From NCBI RefSeq assembly GCF_001425485.1, contig NZ_LMQW01000043.1, forward strand, positions 1 to 41,033: a DNA stretch of 41,033 nt. Reading direction: 5' to 3'. The notes under the pieces were generated by a model. It was not told the origin of the DNA. It was given only the letters and a program-made list of their open reading frames with translations, and did not search any database. This DNA is from Aureimonas sp. Leaf427. Its GTDB lineage: Bacteria > Pseudomonadota > Alphaproteobacteria > Rhizobiales > Rhizobiaceae. Below, piece after piece: positions 6,558-15,806 of the stretch; the stretch's first letter is position 1, and the number at the start of each line of letters is the position of its first letter. The position numbers and the translations under genes are program-made.

Positions 6558-8594
6558 ATGCCGTTCGTGAAGAACCTCGGAATCAGGGCCAGGCTCGTGG
6601 TGCTCACGGCGGCGTCCGTTGCGCCGCTCATGCTCCTTCTCGCTGCCGGAATCGCCTATTCCTACGGGGACGCTCTCGACCGCGCCAAGCTCGACGTTCG
6701 CAAGACGGCCGAAATCGCCGCTGCCCGATTGTCCGATACGTTCCAGGATGCGCGGGGGCGGCTCGACATCATCCGCAACCTCGTCGAAGTCAGGCGCAGC
6801 AGCGGTCCGAGCTGCGATGCGTTCATGACGTCGCTGCAGAAAGCCAATCCCCAGTTCGTCAGCCTCGGCCTTGCCGACCGCGAGCGCGGCACGATCTGCC
6901 GCGGACAGCTCGGCGGGTCCTATCGGCTGGAGGATCGATCGCGGATCGCCGAGGTCCTGGCGATGGGGCCCGACGGCTTTGCGGCCGGCACCTACGAGGA
7001 GGGCATCGCGGCCGGCATGACGACGGTCCTCGTCGTCATGCCGATGGCGCCGGTGGGCGGACGGGCCACCGGCGTCATCTTCGCCGCGATCAGCCTCGAT
7101 CATCTGATGCAATCGGTGCGCGAGCTATCCTCCGGTCACGATCGTTCGGTGGTGCTTCTGGAGGCTTCGACGGGGCGCGTCCTTGTGCGCCGGCCGAACG
7201 AGGTTCTGTTCGGAACCGCCATGCCGGACCATCCGATACTGCCGTTCCTGCGCACCCACCGAGACGGCGGTGTCGCGGAACTTGACGACGATGACGGAAC
7301 GCCGCGGATCTTCGGCGCGGCGCCCTTGCCGGATACCGGTTCGTCGGGTCTGACGCTGCTGGTTGGCGCGTCGCGCGCGGCGACCATCGCCGCCGTGAAC
7401 CTGCGCAGCCTCATCGCGGTGTTTCTCTCGCTCCTCGTTCTCGGCCTCGTCATCGCCGCCATATCCTGGCTCGGCACGGAAATGCTGGTCCGGCCGATCC
7501 GGCGTCTCGTCCAGATGGCCTCTCGCATCGGCGCCGGCGAGTTCGAGGCGCGCACGCAGATCGAGGGCTGGCAGGCGCCGGAGTTCCGCGAACTTGCCTC
7601 CACGCTCGACATCACGGCCGTGCGCCTGGAAGAGGGTCGAAGGGCCGAGGCGGCGGTCGCGGCGAGCGAAAGCCGATACCGCCTTCTGGCCGAGAACACG
7701 GCCGACATGATCACCTGCGTCAGTGCCGACGGTCGGCGAACCTTCGTCTCCGGCGCCAGCGTCGAGCTGCTCGGCCTGCGCCCGGAGGAGCTGCTGGGCG
7801 AGAAGGCGATGGATCTGTCCCATCCCGACGATGCCGAACAGATCCGCTCGATGGCGGCGCGGCTTCGGGCCGGCGGGGTGCGCGATGCGCTCCGCTACCG
7901 GGTCCGCCACCGGGATGGCCGCTATGTCTGGATCGAGGCCACCGGCCGGCGGATCGAGGGCAGCGACGAGCTGGTCTTCGCCATTCGCGACGCATCGCAC
8001 CGCAAGGCCATGGAAGATCATCTGGAAGCGGCAAACCGGCGGCTCGCGACCCTTGCCGCCACGGACGACCTGACCGGCCTGCCCAACCGCCGGACCTTCA
8101 ACGACAGATTGGCGAACGAGATCGCCCGATGCGTGCGAAGCGGCGCGCCGATCAGCCTCGTTCTGGTCGATGTCGATCGCTTCAAGGCCTTCAACGACGG
8201 CTATGGCCATCAGGCCGGCGACGTCTGCCTGCAGAACGTGGCGACGGCGCTGGGAGCGGAGGTCGGCCGCGCCGGCGATCTCGTGGCCCGCTACGGCGGC
8301 GAGGAGTTCGTCGCCGTCCTCCCGGCGGCGACGATCGACGGGGCGCGGGCCCGCGCGGAAGCCATGCGGCAGAGGGTTCGCAATCTCGGTATCGACCATG
8401 CCGGCAGCGAGCATGGGCGCGTAACGATCAGCATCGGCGTCGCGAGCCTCTCCGATGCCGGGATCGAGGATGCCACATCCGTTCTTCTGCGGCAGGCGGA
8501 TCAGGCGCTCTATGCGGCGAAGGCCGGCGGGCGGGATGCCGTCGTGGTCTTCGCGGATGCCGCACCCGATCTCGGCATCAGGCAAATCGCCTGA
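6558..8594 (+). CDS. Membrane sensor PAS-GGDEF diguanylate cyclase
   Basis: The protein has about 678 residues (ATG 6558; a TTG directly before it at 6555 is possible). Layout: a membrane segment at about 13-35, a periplasmic sensor region to about 280 with the look of a Cache domain, a second membrane segment at about 285-305, a HAMP-like linker (VRPIRRLVQMASRIGAGEF), a PAS domain at about 370-495 (YRLLAENTADMITCVS, ...YVWIEATGRRI), and a C-terminal GGDEF domain. The active-site motif is GGEEF at 580-584, and an inhibitory RxxD (RAGD) sits five residues before it, so it should make c-di-GMP and be product-inhibited. The 3' end overlaps the convergent glycosyltransferase gene by 17 bases. No EAL domain is present. 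Confidence 0.93.
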   Translation: MPFVKNLGIRARLVVLTAASVAPLMLLLAAGIAYSYGDALDRAKLDVRKTAEIAAARLSDTFQDARGRLDIIRNLVEVRRSSGPSCDAFMTSLQKANPQFVSLGLADRERGTICRGQLGGSYRLEDRSRIAEVLAMGPDGFAAGTYEEGIAAGMTTVLVVMPMAPVGGRATGVIFAAISLDHLMQSVRELSSGHDRSVVLLEASTGRVLVRRPNEVLFGTAMPDHPILPFLRTHRDGGVAELDDDDGTPRIFGAAPLPDTGSSGLTLLVGASRAATIAAVNLRSLIAVFLSLLVLGLVIAAISWLGTEMLVRPIRRLVQMASRIGAGEFEARTQIEGWQAPEFRELASTLDITAVRLEEGRRAEAAVAASESRYRLLAENTADMITCVSADGRRTFVSGASVELLGLRPEELLGEKAMDLSHPDDAEQIRSMAARLRAGGVRDALRYRVRHRDGRYVWIEATGRRIEGSDELVFAIRDASHRKAMEDHLEAANRRLATLAATDDLTGLPNRRTFNDRLANEIARCVRSGAPISLVLVDVDRFKAFNDGYGHQAGDVCLQNVATALGAEVGRAGDLVARYGGEEFVAVLPAATIDGARARAEAMRQRVRNLGIDHAGSEHGRVTISIGVASLSDAGIEDATSVLLRQADQALYAAKAGGRDAVVVFADAAPDLGIRQIA

Positions 8595-10557
8595 CGGACA
8601 GAAGAGCCGCGTCATTCTCCGCCGTCTTTCGATCGTCCTCCTCGTCCTCCGCGATGAAGCGCCGGACGTGGGGCGTCTTCGCCCAGTGATGGGGGCGGCG
8701 GTAGAGTTCGACGAAGGCGCAGGCCGCGCTGAAACTGACGAGCAGCCAATAGGGATAGAGCCAGAGAAGCTCTCGCAGGAGGCGGCGCCTGTCCGGCCCC
8801 TCGACGGTCGCGAGCGCCAGAAGCACGGCGGCTAGCACGCCTCCGAGGACGTTGACGAGATCGAGCAGCATCAGCGCGCCCGTCCAGGCATCTGGCGGGT
8901 GGCCGCTGGCGAGCAGGCCGATGGCCCAGCCGAGAAGGACGAGAAACAGCGGGTGGGCGATCGCGGAGACGATCATGCCGATGAAGAGGATCTGAAAGGC
9001 CGCAAACCCCCGGAGGCCGAGATCGCGCCCGAGCGCGGCGGGGTCGCGCATGTGGACGAGATAGGTCTGGAGCCAGCCCTTCATCCAGCGCGTGCGCTGG
9101 GCGTGCCAGACGCGCCAGCGGGTCGGCGCGTCTTCCAGCGTCTCGCTCGCCAGCGTGCCGACGCGATATCCATGACGGCTGAGGCGCATGCCGAGATCGG
9201 CGTCCTCGGTGACGTTGTGGCTGTCCCAGCCGCCGACCGCGAGAAGATGCCGACGCCTGAAATGATTCGACGTGCCGCCCAGCGGCAGCGGCAGGTTCCG
9301 GCGGGCCAGCCACGGCAGGAAGCCCCGGAAGAGCGCGGCATATTCCAGGGCGAAGAGGCCGGACAGGCGGCTTTCCCGGCCGTTCGCGATGGTGAGTTCG
9401 GCCTGAAGGCAGGCGAGCCGGTCGTCGCCGGCGGAAAAGGCGCGCCAGGCCGCTTCCAGCTGGCCCGGGTCCGGCCGGTCTTCGGCATCGTAGAGGACCA
9501 CGAACTCGCCGCTCGCAAGGGGCAGCGCGAAGTTCAGCGCCTTCGGCTTGGTCCGCGGATGCGAGACGGGGACGATGACGATCTCGAAGCCCGGCTCGCC
9601 GGCAATAGCGGCGCGCACGGCGGCGATCGTTCCGGGATCGTCCGCCTCGCAGACGAGGAAGACCTCGAGCCGGGAGCGCGGCCATCTTAGCGCGGTCAGG
9701 GCGCCCACGAGTTCGCGCACGACCTCCTCCTCGCCGCGAAGGGCGACGAGAACGCTGTAGAGTGGCCGTACCCCCGCCATCGGGGCATCGATGACCGCCG
9801 TCCCGGGCCGAGCCGAGAGGCCGGCCGCGAGCCGAAGACCGGAGGGCGCCAGGAAGACGAGTGCTGAGACGACGTGAAGGACGAAGAGGCAGAGCAGCGG
9901 CGAGGTATGGGCGAAGAGGGCAAATCCGATCGCCAGGGCTGCCAGGACCGCGCCCTGCGTGCCCGTCATCACCTGCCGGGCGGAAAGGTCGGGCGCATCC
10001 GCCGAAAGGCTGAGCCGGGCCTTCGAGGCGCGTTCCGCCACCGTTTCCATCGCCGTGCTGCGCCGGATCTCGCTCGGCGTCGTCAGCCGCATCCGCGCCC
10101 GCGCCGCCGGGCTGCGGTCGAGGACGCGCGCCAGCGTCTCGAGATCGTCCAGGCTCGGCGCCACGTAGATCCTCGGCTCCAGGCCGGGGCCGAGCGTCCG
10201 GCGGATGTTGGACGGGGGCGGGCCGCCCGGCGCATCGATCCGGGCCTCCTCGTCGGGAATGCGGGCGGCGAAGGCGAGCCCGAGCGCGGCTGCCATGGCC
10301 GCCGTCAGGGCCTCCTCCGTCGCGTCCTTGCGGGCGATCAGCTCCCGCCCGATATCGGTGCCGTTCGCTTCGGCGGCCAGCGCCGCGTCGCCGAGCGCCG
10401 CGGCGCTGAGGCCGATGCTTCGCAGGACCTGCCCCGCCAGCGGCCAGCCGGCTCGCACCTCGGCGCTTTCAACGGCGCGTGAAACATGAGAAGCCTCGGC
10501 CATCGCGACGGATGCGCCGATCGAGGGGTATCCCATGGCGTTGGGTGCGTCACGCAT
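8578..10557 (-). CDS. Processive family 2 glycosyltransferase with T2SS-E-like N-terminal domain
   Basis: About 659 residues from ATG 10557 (the frame is open to GTG 10593, and the true start may lie inside). Residues roughly 30-110 (GTDIGRELIARKDATEEALTAA) resemble the N-terminal domain of type II secretion/MshE ATPases. Then come two membrane helices (about 195-250), a GT-A catalytic domain with DAED at 357-360, TED at 450-452 and QRTRW at 487-491, and three to four C-terminal membrane helices. D..D, TED and QxxRW are the signatures of cellulose/hyaluronan/PNAG-type synthases that polymerise and export a polysaccharide. No PilZ domain is seen. MshE-type N domains can bind c-di-GMP, so the neighbouring cyclase may control it; that is inference. 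Product unknown. Confidence 0.85.
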   Translation of the reverse strand: MRDAPNAMGYPSIGASVAMAEASHVSRAVESAEVRAGWPLAGQVLRSIGLSAAALGDAALAAEANGTDIGRELIARKDATEEALTAAMAAALGLAFAARIPDEEARIDAPGGPPPSNIRRTLGPGLEPRIYVAPSLDDLETLARVLDRSPAARARMRLTTPSEIRRSTAMETVAERASKARLSLSADAPDLSARQVMTGTQGAVLAALAIGFALFAHTSPLLCLFVLHVVSALVFLAPSGLRLAAGLSARPGTAVIDAPMAGVRPLYSVLVALRGEEEVVRELVGALTALRWPRSRLEVFLVCEADDPGTIAAVRAAIAGEPGFEIVIVPVSHPRTKPKALNFALPLASGEFVVLYDAEDRPDPGQLEAAWRAFSAGDDRLACLQAELTIANGRESRLSGLFALEYAALFRGFLPWLARRNLPLPLGGTSNHFRRRHLLAVGGWDSHNVTEDADLGMRLSRHGYRVGTLASETLEDAPTRWRVWHAQRTRWMKGWLQTYLVHMRDPAALGRDLGLRGFAAFQILFIGMIVSAIAHPLFLVLLGWAIGLLASGHPPDAWTGALMLLDLVNVLGGVLAAVLLALATVEGPDRRRLLRELLWLYPYWLLVSFSAACAFVELYRRPHHWAKTPHVRRFIAEDEEDDRKTAENDAALLSVRRFA

Positions 10558-10574
10558 GGCGCGGAAGGGTCGAG

Positions 10575-11516
10575 ATGTCGGCCAAAGCTTCACCGGAGCA
10601 GAGAGTGCATCAGTCTCCCGCAGACATCCTCAGCGAGCGCCGGGTCGCGGGAAACAAACCCCAGGCGGCATTTTCGGCGGCTCTTCTCCTGTTGATTGTG
10701 GTGTTCGCATCGATGCTGGGATGGGCGGATCGTGCCGTCGCGCAGGACGTGTCGACGCCGAACTTCTGGGACCAGCGCCAGCGGTCGACCAAGCCGGTTA
10801 TCGAGCCGCGCGAGCGCATCCGGTTCCTCACGAGCACGGACTATCCGCCTTTCAACTTCCTCGACGCGCGGGGGCGGCTCGGCGGCTTCAACGTCGATCT
10901 GGCGCGCGCCATCTGCGAGGAGCTCGATCTCGTCGATCGCTGCCAGATCGAGGCACGGCCTTTCGCCGAACTCGTGCCGCTTCTGGAAAAGGGCGAGGCC
11001 GAGGCGGTGATCGCGGGCGTCGCGATCACGCCGGAGAGCCGGCGTCGGCTGGCCTTCACCGAGAGCTATCTGCGCTATCCCGCCCGTTTCGTCACCCGCA
11101 AGGCGGCGCCCCTGGCGGAGCCGATAGGACAGGCGCTTGCCGGACGGGCGGTCGGCACGGTCGAGGGCAGCGCCCACGCGGCCATGCTCGACGCCTTCTT
11201 CCCCGGCATACGGCGCGTCGGCTTCGGCGACCGTGCCAAGGCGCTTTCGGCGCTGAAGAGCGGCGCGGTCGACACCGTCTTCGGCGACGGGATCGATCTG
11301 TCCTTCTGGTTGGAAAGCGAGGCGGCCGACGGTTGCTGCGCTTTCTCGGGCGGGCCCTACCTCTCCGACCGCTTCCTCGGCGAGGGGCTTTCCATCGCGC
11401 TCGCCCGCAAGGACGCCGATCTGGCAAAGGCCTTCGACTACGCGATCGGGCAGGTCGTCGCCAAGGGGACGTTCTCGGAACTGCTGCTGCGCTATTTTCC
11501 CGTCAGCGCCTTCTGA
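10575..11516 (+). CDS. Family 3 periplasmic solute-binding protein
   Basis: The chosen start is ATG 10575, preceded by GGAAGGG; a longer frame opens at 10479 but would run into the divergent glycosyltransferase gene. The 313-residue product has a signal peptide (FSAALLLLIVVFASMLGW, cleavage after AVAQ). The mature part shows the SBP_bac_3 pattern: RIRFLTSTDYPPFNFLDARG, GGFNVDLARAICEEL, AEAVIAGVAITPESRRRLAFTESY and GAVDTVFGDG. Such proteins bind amino acids or small organic acids for ABC import, or act as sensory partners. No permease or ATPase gene is adjacent, so it is an orphan receptor here. The ligand cannot be told. Confidence 0.88.
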   Translation: MSAKASPEQRVHQSPADILSERRVAGNKPQAAFSAALLLLIVVFASMLGWADRAVAQDVSTPNFWDQRQRSTKPVIEPRERIRFLTSTDYPPFNFLDARGRLGGFNVDLARAICEELDLVDRCQIEARPFAELVPLLEKGEAEAVIAGVAITPESRRRLAFTESYLRYPARFVTRKAAPLAEPIGQALAGRAVGTVEGSAHAAMLDAFFPGIRRVGFGDRAKALSALKSGAVDTVFGDGIDLSFWLESEAADGCCAFSGGPYLSDRFLGEGLSIALARKDADLAKAFDYAIGQVVAKGTFSELLLRYFPVSAF

Positions 11517-11517
11517 A

Positions 11518-11535
11518 CGCCCGAACGGCCGGGCG
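11518..11535 (+). terminator. Hairpin after the solute-binding protein gene
   Basis: CGCCCG, loop AACGGC, CGGGCG followed by GTTTG lies within three bases of the stop codon. The stem is short and the T run is weak, so this is a possible intrinsic terminator separating the gene from lysK. Confidence 0.35.
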
Positions 11536-11626
11536 GTTTGTTGACGTGATGGCGGGGTCGCCATAGACGAACGATGGCGCCTCGGCCCCCGTGGGCCGCG
11601 CCGTTCGATTGCTTTGAGGTTTCCCC

Positions 11627-13336
11627 ATGAGCGCCGCCGCTCCGCTTCCCATCACCATCAGCGACGAGCTCGTCGCCGAGGCACAAGGTTCGAACGCCTG
11701 GCCCTTCGAGGAAGCCAGGAAGCTCGTCGCGCGGTTCGAGGCGAAGCCCAAGCAGGGTGAGGTTCTGTTCGAGACGGGCTATGGGCCATCCGGCCTGCCG
11801 CATATCGGAACCTTCGGCGAGGTGGCGCGCACCTCGATGGTCCGCCACGCCTTCCGCGTCCTCACCGCCGACAAGGTGTCGACGCGGCTCCTGTGCTTCT
11901 CGGACGATCTCGACGGTTTGCGCAAGGTGCCGGACAACGTGCCGAACCGGGAGATGATGGCGAGCTTTCTGGGCAAGCCGCTCAGCCGCGTGCCCGATCC
12001 CTTCTCGAACGAGCATCCCTCGTTCGGCGCGGCCAACAATGCCCGGCTGCGCGCCTTTCTCGACCGGTTCGGCTTCTCCTACGAGTTCGCCTCCGCCACC
12101 GACTACTACACGTCCGGCCGCCTCGACGAGACGCTTCTGAAGATGCTCCGTGCCTATGACGAGGTCATGGAGATCATCCTGCCGACGCTCGGCGCCGAGC
12201 GCCGCGCGACCTATTCGCCCTTCCTGCCCATTCATCCCAGGACCGGCATCGTCCTGCAGGTGCCCATGGTGGACCGCGATCCCGAGCGCGGCACGATCGC
12301 CTATCTCGACCCCGACACCGGCGAGCGGATCGAGACGAGCGTCACGGGCGGCGCGGTCAAGTGCCAGTGGAAGGCGGATTGGGCGCTGCGCTGGACCGCG
12401 CTCGGCGTCGACTACGAAATGGCGGGCAAGGATCTCATCGATTCCGTCACGCTCTCCTCCAAGATCTGCCGTGCGCTCGGGGGCACGCCGCCCGAAGGCT
12501 TCAACTACGAGCTTTTCCTCGACGAGAAGGGCCAGAAGATTTCGAAGTCGAAGGGCAACGGCCTGACGATCGACGACTGGCTGGCCTATGCCTCGCCGGA
12601 AAGTCTGTCCTTCTACATGTACGCCAAGCCGCGGGCCGCCAAGCGCCTGCATTTCGACGTCATTCCGAAGGCGGCCGACGAGTATTTCGGCTTTCTCGAC
12701 GCGCAGAACCGCCAGACGCTCCAGCAACTCCTGCAGAACCCCGTCTGGCACATCCATGCGGGCGATGCGCCGCGCTCGGGGCCGCCCGTGCCCTTCGCCA
12801 TGCTGCTCAACCTCGTCTCGGCCTCCAATGCCGGCGATACGGCGACGCTCTGGGGCTATATCACGCGCTATTCGCCGGGTACGACGCCGGAGACCGCTCC
12901 GGAACTCGACCGGCTCGTCGGCTACGCGCTTCGCTACTTCAAGGATTTCGTGGAGCCCTCCAAGGTCTTCCGCGCGCCCGACGAGGTGGAGCGCGAAGCG
13001 CTGAAGGCGCTGGACGAGAAGCTCGCCGCCCTCGACCCTGCCGCCGACGGCGACGCCATCCAGGATGCGATCCTCGACGTCGCGCGGCCGATCGAGCGCT
13101 ATCAGGACCTGAAGAAGACCGGGCCGAGCGGCGGTCCCGGCGTTTCCGGTGCCTGGTTCCAGATGCTCTACCAGACGCTGATCGGGCAGGAGCGGGGGCC
13201 GCGCTTCGGCTCCTTCGTTTCGCTCTACGGCATCGCGGAGACGCGGGCGCTGATCCGCGCTGCGCTGGATGGAACGCTGTCGTCCAAGGCGGCCCGATCC
13301 ACCCTCATGCCGGACCTCGTCCGGCATCCCTCATGA
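11627..13336 (+). CDS. lysK: Class I lysyl-tRNA synthetase
   Basis: The 569-residue protein charges tRNA-Lys in the cytoplasm. It is the class I form (archaeal and alphaproteobacterial) rather than the class II LysS of most bacteria. The Rossmann-fold signatures are clear: a HIGH-type [10 protein letters not shown] motif at 53-62 and KISKS at 304-308. Other family landmarks are [26 protein letters not shown] and [11 protein letters not shown]. The ATG at 11627 has GAGG about 8 bases upstream. Length matches the family. No second lysyl-tRNA synthetase is in the window, and the gene stands alone between a solute-binding protein gene and a convergent thermonuclease-like gene. Confidence 0.96.
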   Translation: MSAAAPLPITISDELVAEAQGSNAWPFEEARKLVARFEAKPKQGEVLFETGYGPSGLPHIGTFGEVARTSMVRHAFRVLTADKVSTRLLCFSDDLDGLRKVPDNVPNREMMASFLGKPLSRVPDPFSNEHPSFGAANNARLRAFLDRFGFSYEFASATDYYTSGRLDETLLKMLRAYDEVMEIILPTLGAERRATYSPFLPIHPRTGIVLQVPMVDRDPERGTIAYLDPDTGERIETSVTGGAVKCQWKADWALRWTALGVDYEMAGKDLIDSVTLSSKICRALGGTPPEGFNYELFLDEKGQKISKSKGNGLTIDDWLAYASPESLSFYMYAKPRAAKRLHFDVIPKAADEYFGFLDAQNRQTLQQLLQNPVWHIHAGDAPRSGPPVPFAMLLNLVSASNAGDTATLWGYITRYSPGTTPETAPELDRLVGYALRYFKDFVEPSKVFRAPDEVEREALKALDEKLAALDPAADGDAIQDAILDVARPIERYQDLKKTGPSGGPGVSGAWFQMLYQTLIGQERGPRFGSFVSLYGIAETRALIRAALDGTLSSKAARSTLMPDLVRHPS

Positions 13337-13355
13337 AATGGGGCCGGTGGCGGAG

Positions 13356-14099
13356 TCAGCCGCCGCCCCATATGCCGAGACCGGCCTCCTTGGCTTTCGC
13401 CTCGGCCGTCTCGTAGGGACCGCCCGGAACGGCCGTCGCCCAGCCGCTTTCGACGAGCCAGGTGCCGATATCGCGCTCGCCGAGGAAGCAGCGGCTCTCG
13501 GTCATGGACGAGCTCTTGGCGAAGTCCTCCGGCACGTCGCAGGCGATCGAGCGGGCGCGGAGCCAGGAGCGAAGCGCCGTCCGGGCCGTCGCGCCGCAGG
13601 GCCATGTGCCGCCGTATTTCGCCTCGCAGCGCTTGCCGACGGGCGCGGGCTCGACGCCGACGAGCTTCACGCGCGCGCGGCCAATGAGGAAGGTCGCGGT
13701 GTCGATGGCGATCGGGCGCGTCAGAACCTGCATCTTCGGCTTCGCCGGCTCGGCCGTCCGATCGACCGCGAGCGGCGGCAGGGACTGCCCGGCCGGCGCG
13801 CGCTCGATCGCGACCGGCGCGGGGATTCCGGTCGTGGCGGTGCTCGCGCCCCCGGCCGTGGCGGCGGCCTGCGGCGCGTCTGCGCCGCCGTCCGAACCCG
13901 TATCGGCAACCTCCGGCTCCATGTCCGGCATCTCGTCGGGCACTTCGAGCACCATGGGCGGCGCCATGGAGGCCGCGATCTCGGCCCGGCGCGGCACCGT
14001 GAAGGCGAAGCTGCCGGCGATCAGCACGAGACCCGCGATCATCAGGGTGATGCGGCGGGCGGGCGAGGGAGCCTCGGTGGGGGAATCGTCGAGCATCAT
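13356..14099 (-). CDS. Membrane-anchored thermonuclease-like (SNase fold) protein
   Basis: The 247-residue product has one N-terminal membrane segment (ITLMIAGLVLIAGSFAFTV), a Pro/Ala/Glu-rich linker to about residue 110, and a C-terminal domain of about 130 residues resembling the staphylococcal nuclease fold found in rhizobial thermonuclease-family proteins (RARVKLVGVEPAP, CGATARTALRSWLRARSIAC, GERDIGTWLVESGWATA, EAKAKEAGLGIWG). The typical nuclease catalytic Arg/Glu pair is not obvious, so enzymatic activity is doubtful. The C-terminal pattern GxDIGxxLVxxGWA is the best indicator of the family. It is convergent with lysK (19 bases between stops) and lies directly downstream of the S24 repressor gene on the same strand. 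Confidence 0.7.
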   Translation of the reverse strand: MMLDDSPTEAPSPARRITLMIAGLVLIAGSFAFTVPRRAEIAASMAPPMVLEVPDEMPDMEPEVADTGSDGGADAPQAAATAGGASTATTGIPAPVAIERAPAGQSLPPLAVDRTAEPAKPKMQVLTRPIAIDTATFLIGRARVKLVGVEPAPVGKRCEAKYGGTWPCGATARTALRSWLRARSIACDVPEDFAKSSSMTESRCFLGERDIGTWLVESGWATAVPGGPYETAEAKAKEAGLGIWGGG

Positions 14100-14148
14100 G
14101 CGGAACGTATCGCCCGTTTTTCGTGTCGAGCCGATGGCGGCCTAAGAT

Positions 14149-14799
14149 TTATTGGCTCGCCCAAAGGATTCTCGCGATCCACTCGATCTCGGTGATCGGG
14201 AACTGCCGGTCGGGAAAATCGGGATTGATGGAGACGAGTTCGATCGTCTTCGACGTCTGCCGCTGCAGGACCTTGGCCATGACCTCGCCGCCTTTGGTGC
14301 GAACCACGACGCGGTCGCCGCGGCGCACGGAGGCGCCGGGGGCGACGATGACGATGTCGCCGTCGCGATAGAGCGGCAGCATGGAATCGCCGGAGACCTC
14401 CAGCGCATAGACAGGCTCGTCGCCGGTCGCCTGGGGCAGGGCGATCTCGTCCCAACCCTGGCCGGCGGGAAAGCCGCCATCATCGAAATAGCCGCCCGCG
14501 CCCGCCTGCGCGAAGCCGATCAGCGGCACGGTGGCCAAGCTCGCAGGCCGCCCGCCCGCCGAAGCCGCGCCGCCGCGCATGAGGTCGGTGAACTCCTCCA
14601 GCGAGGTGCTCGTCGCCTCCACGATCTTGGCGATGGATTCGGTCGAAGGCCAGCGCGGCCGCCCGTCCGTGGCGGTGCGCTTGGACTTGTTGAAGGTCGT
14701 GGGATCGAGGCCCGCGCGTCGCGCGAGGCCGGATGCGGTCATCTTGTGCCGGGCGGCCAGACCGTCGATCGCCGCCCAGACCCGTTCATGGGAGAACAT
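14149..14799 (-). CDS. S24-type HTH repressor (LexA/CI-like)
   Basis: The 216-residue product from ATG 14799 has an N-terminal HTH (AARHKMTASGLARRAGLDPTTFNKS, then RWPSTESIAKIVEATSTSLEEF) and a C-terminal S24 peptidase-type domain with Ser139 in SGDSMLP and Lys176 in VMAKVL, the catalytic dyad. Proteins of this layout repress promoters and can self-cleave or dimerise through the C-terminal domain. A longer frame opens at 14910, but the added residues (Cys/Arg-rich) do not fit the family. No phage genes are nearby, so it is a chromosomal regulator rather than a prophage repressor. A dyad at 14828-14843 in its upstream region may be its own operator. Confidence 0.9.
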   Translation of the reverse strand: MFSHERVWAAIDGLAARHKMTASGLARRAGLDPTTFNKSKRTATDGRPRWPSTESIAKIVEATSTSLEEFTDLMRGGAASAGGRPASLATVPLIGFAQAGAGGYFDDGGFPAGQGWDEIALPQATGDEPVYALEVSGDSMLPLYRDGDIVIVAPGASVRRGDRVVVRTKGGEVMAKVLQRQTSKTIELVSINPDFPDRQFPITEIEWIARILWASQ

Positions 14800-14827
14800 C
14801 CGCAAGGGTTCCAAAGAAGGAAGGTCG

Positions 14828-14843
14828 AAGGAATAAATACCTT
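14828..14843. promoter_or_regulatory. AT-rich dyad upstream of the S24 repressor
   Basis: AAGGAATAAATACCTT has 4-bp inverted ends around an AT core and lies about 30 bases before the repressor ATG in otherwise GC-rich DNA. It could be an autoregulatory operator overlapping the promoter. The assignment is inference from position and symmetry only. Confidence 0.35.
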
Positions 14844-14958
14844 TATCCCTGGTTCTAAGACAGGACGCGGACAATGTCCAGACGCCTCGCGCGCAAGGCG
14901 TTCGATCCATTCGCGCGGCCTGTCGGTGTGCGCGGTTCCGTCGATCCGCGCGGCTCTG

Positions 14959-15576
14959 TCAGTCTGCCCGGAAAGCCCGGCGACCCGTATCGAGGGCATG
15001 TTCGAGATCGTCGATCCGATCCTGGCCGAAGAAGGGCTCGCCGTTGAGGACGAAGCCGGGGCTGCCGGGAATGCAGGCGGCGATGGCGGCGTCGGAATTG
15101 GCCTTGCGGATCGCGGCCGCTTCCGGCGCCTCGGCGCGCTCGATGATCTCGGACGCGGGAAGGCCGAGACGCTTCAGATAGTCCTCGATCTGGACGCGGT
15201 CGGCGATATCCTCGTCGCGGACCCAGACGCCGGTGAAGACGGTCTCCATGAAGTCGAGCGGCGAGATATCCAATGCCACGAGGGAGACGGTCACGAGATC
15301 GGCGAAGCTCGCATCGGCCGGAAAGAACTTCGGCCGCACGTTGATCGGCAGTCCCCGCCGCTCGGCGACGCGCTTCATGTCGATGATGCGATAGTCCTGG
15401 CGCATGGCCGGGCGCTGGGCGAGCGGGAGATGGCCGGTGACCGCCCAGATGACCTTGAGATCGATCGGCTTTACGGCCAGCTTGGCATTGTGGCGGCCGG
15501 CGACGGAGCGGATCTCCTCGTGGCCGAGATAGGTGAAGGGCGAGATCGAGGTGAAGTAATAGTCGATGACCGGCAT
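14959..15576 (-). CDS. 2-hydroxychromene-2-carboxylate isomerase-like, DsbA-fold protein
   Basis: The 205-residue product starts at ATG 15576 with a strong GGAGGAG site 6-7 bases upstream; a longer frame to 15783 is discarded. It opens with IDYYFTSISPFTYLG, the Ser-Pro segment that replaces the CxxC motif of thioredoxin folds in the kappa-class GST/HCCA isomerase family. It closes with GSPGFVLNGEPFFGQDRIDDLEHAL, the usual tail with a cis-Pro-type GSPGF. NahD uses glutathione to isomerise hydroxychromene carboxylate in naphthalene breakdown, but no aromatic degradation genes are nearby. Its actual substrate is unknown. It is divergent from the YihY gene. Confidence 0.88.
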   Translation of the reverse strand: MPVIDYYFTSISPFTYLGHEEIRSVAGRHNAKLAVKPIDLKVIWAVTGHLPLAQRPAMRQDYRIIDMKRVAERRGLPINVRPKFFPADASFADLVTVSLVALDISPLDFMETVFTGVWVRDEDIADRVQIEDYLKRLGLPASEIIERAEAPEAAAIRKANSDAAIAACIPGSPGFVLNGEPFFGQDRIDDLEHALDTGRRAFRAD

Positions 15577-15806
15577 GGCGGGCTCCTCCAACGTTCGCCC
15601 GTGATATCGGCCCCGAGGCTTCCGGTGCAACCGCTCCCGGTGCGGAACCCGGTCGCGAAAGACGGCATTCTCGTGGAAAAGATAGGCCGTTTCGCGAGAA
15701 AGAGCACGGCGTGCCGTGGCCGAGAGGCCGGTGCGCCCGATATGGCTGAAGCGGCAGTCCGGCGGCGCGGCGGCCGGTGGCACAGGTTGAGACGGCGAAG
15801 ACGACG

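Noticed and set aside
13356-14099. Active secreted nuclease function for the thermonuclease-like protein
   Set aside because: The fold-type motifs are present, but I could not place the catalytic Arg/Glu residues, so only a thermonuclease-like call is made.
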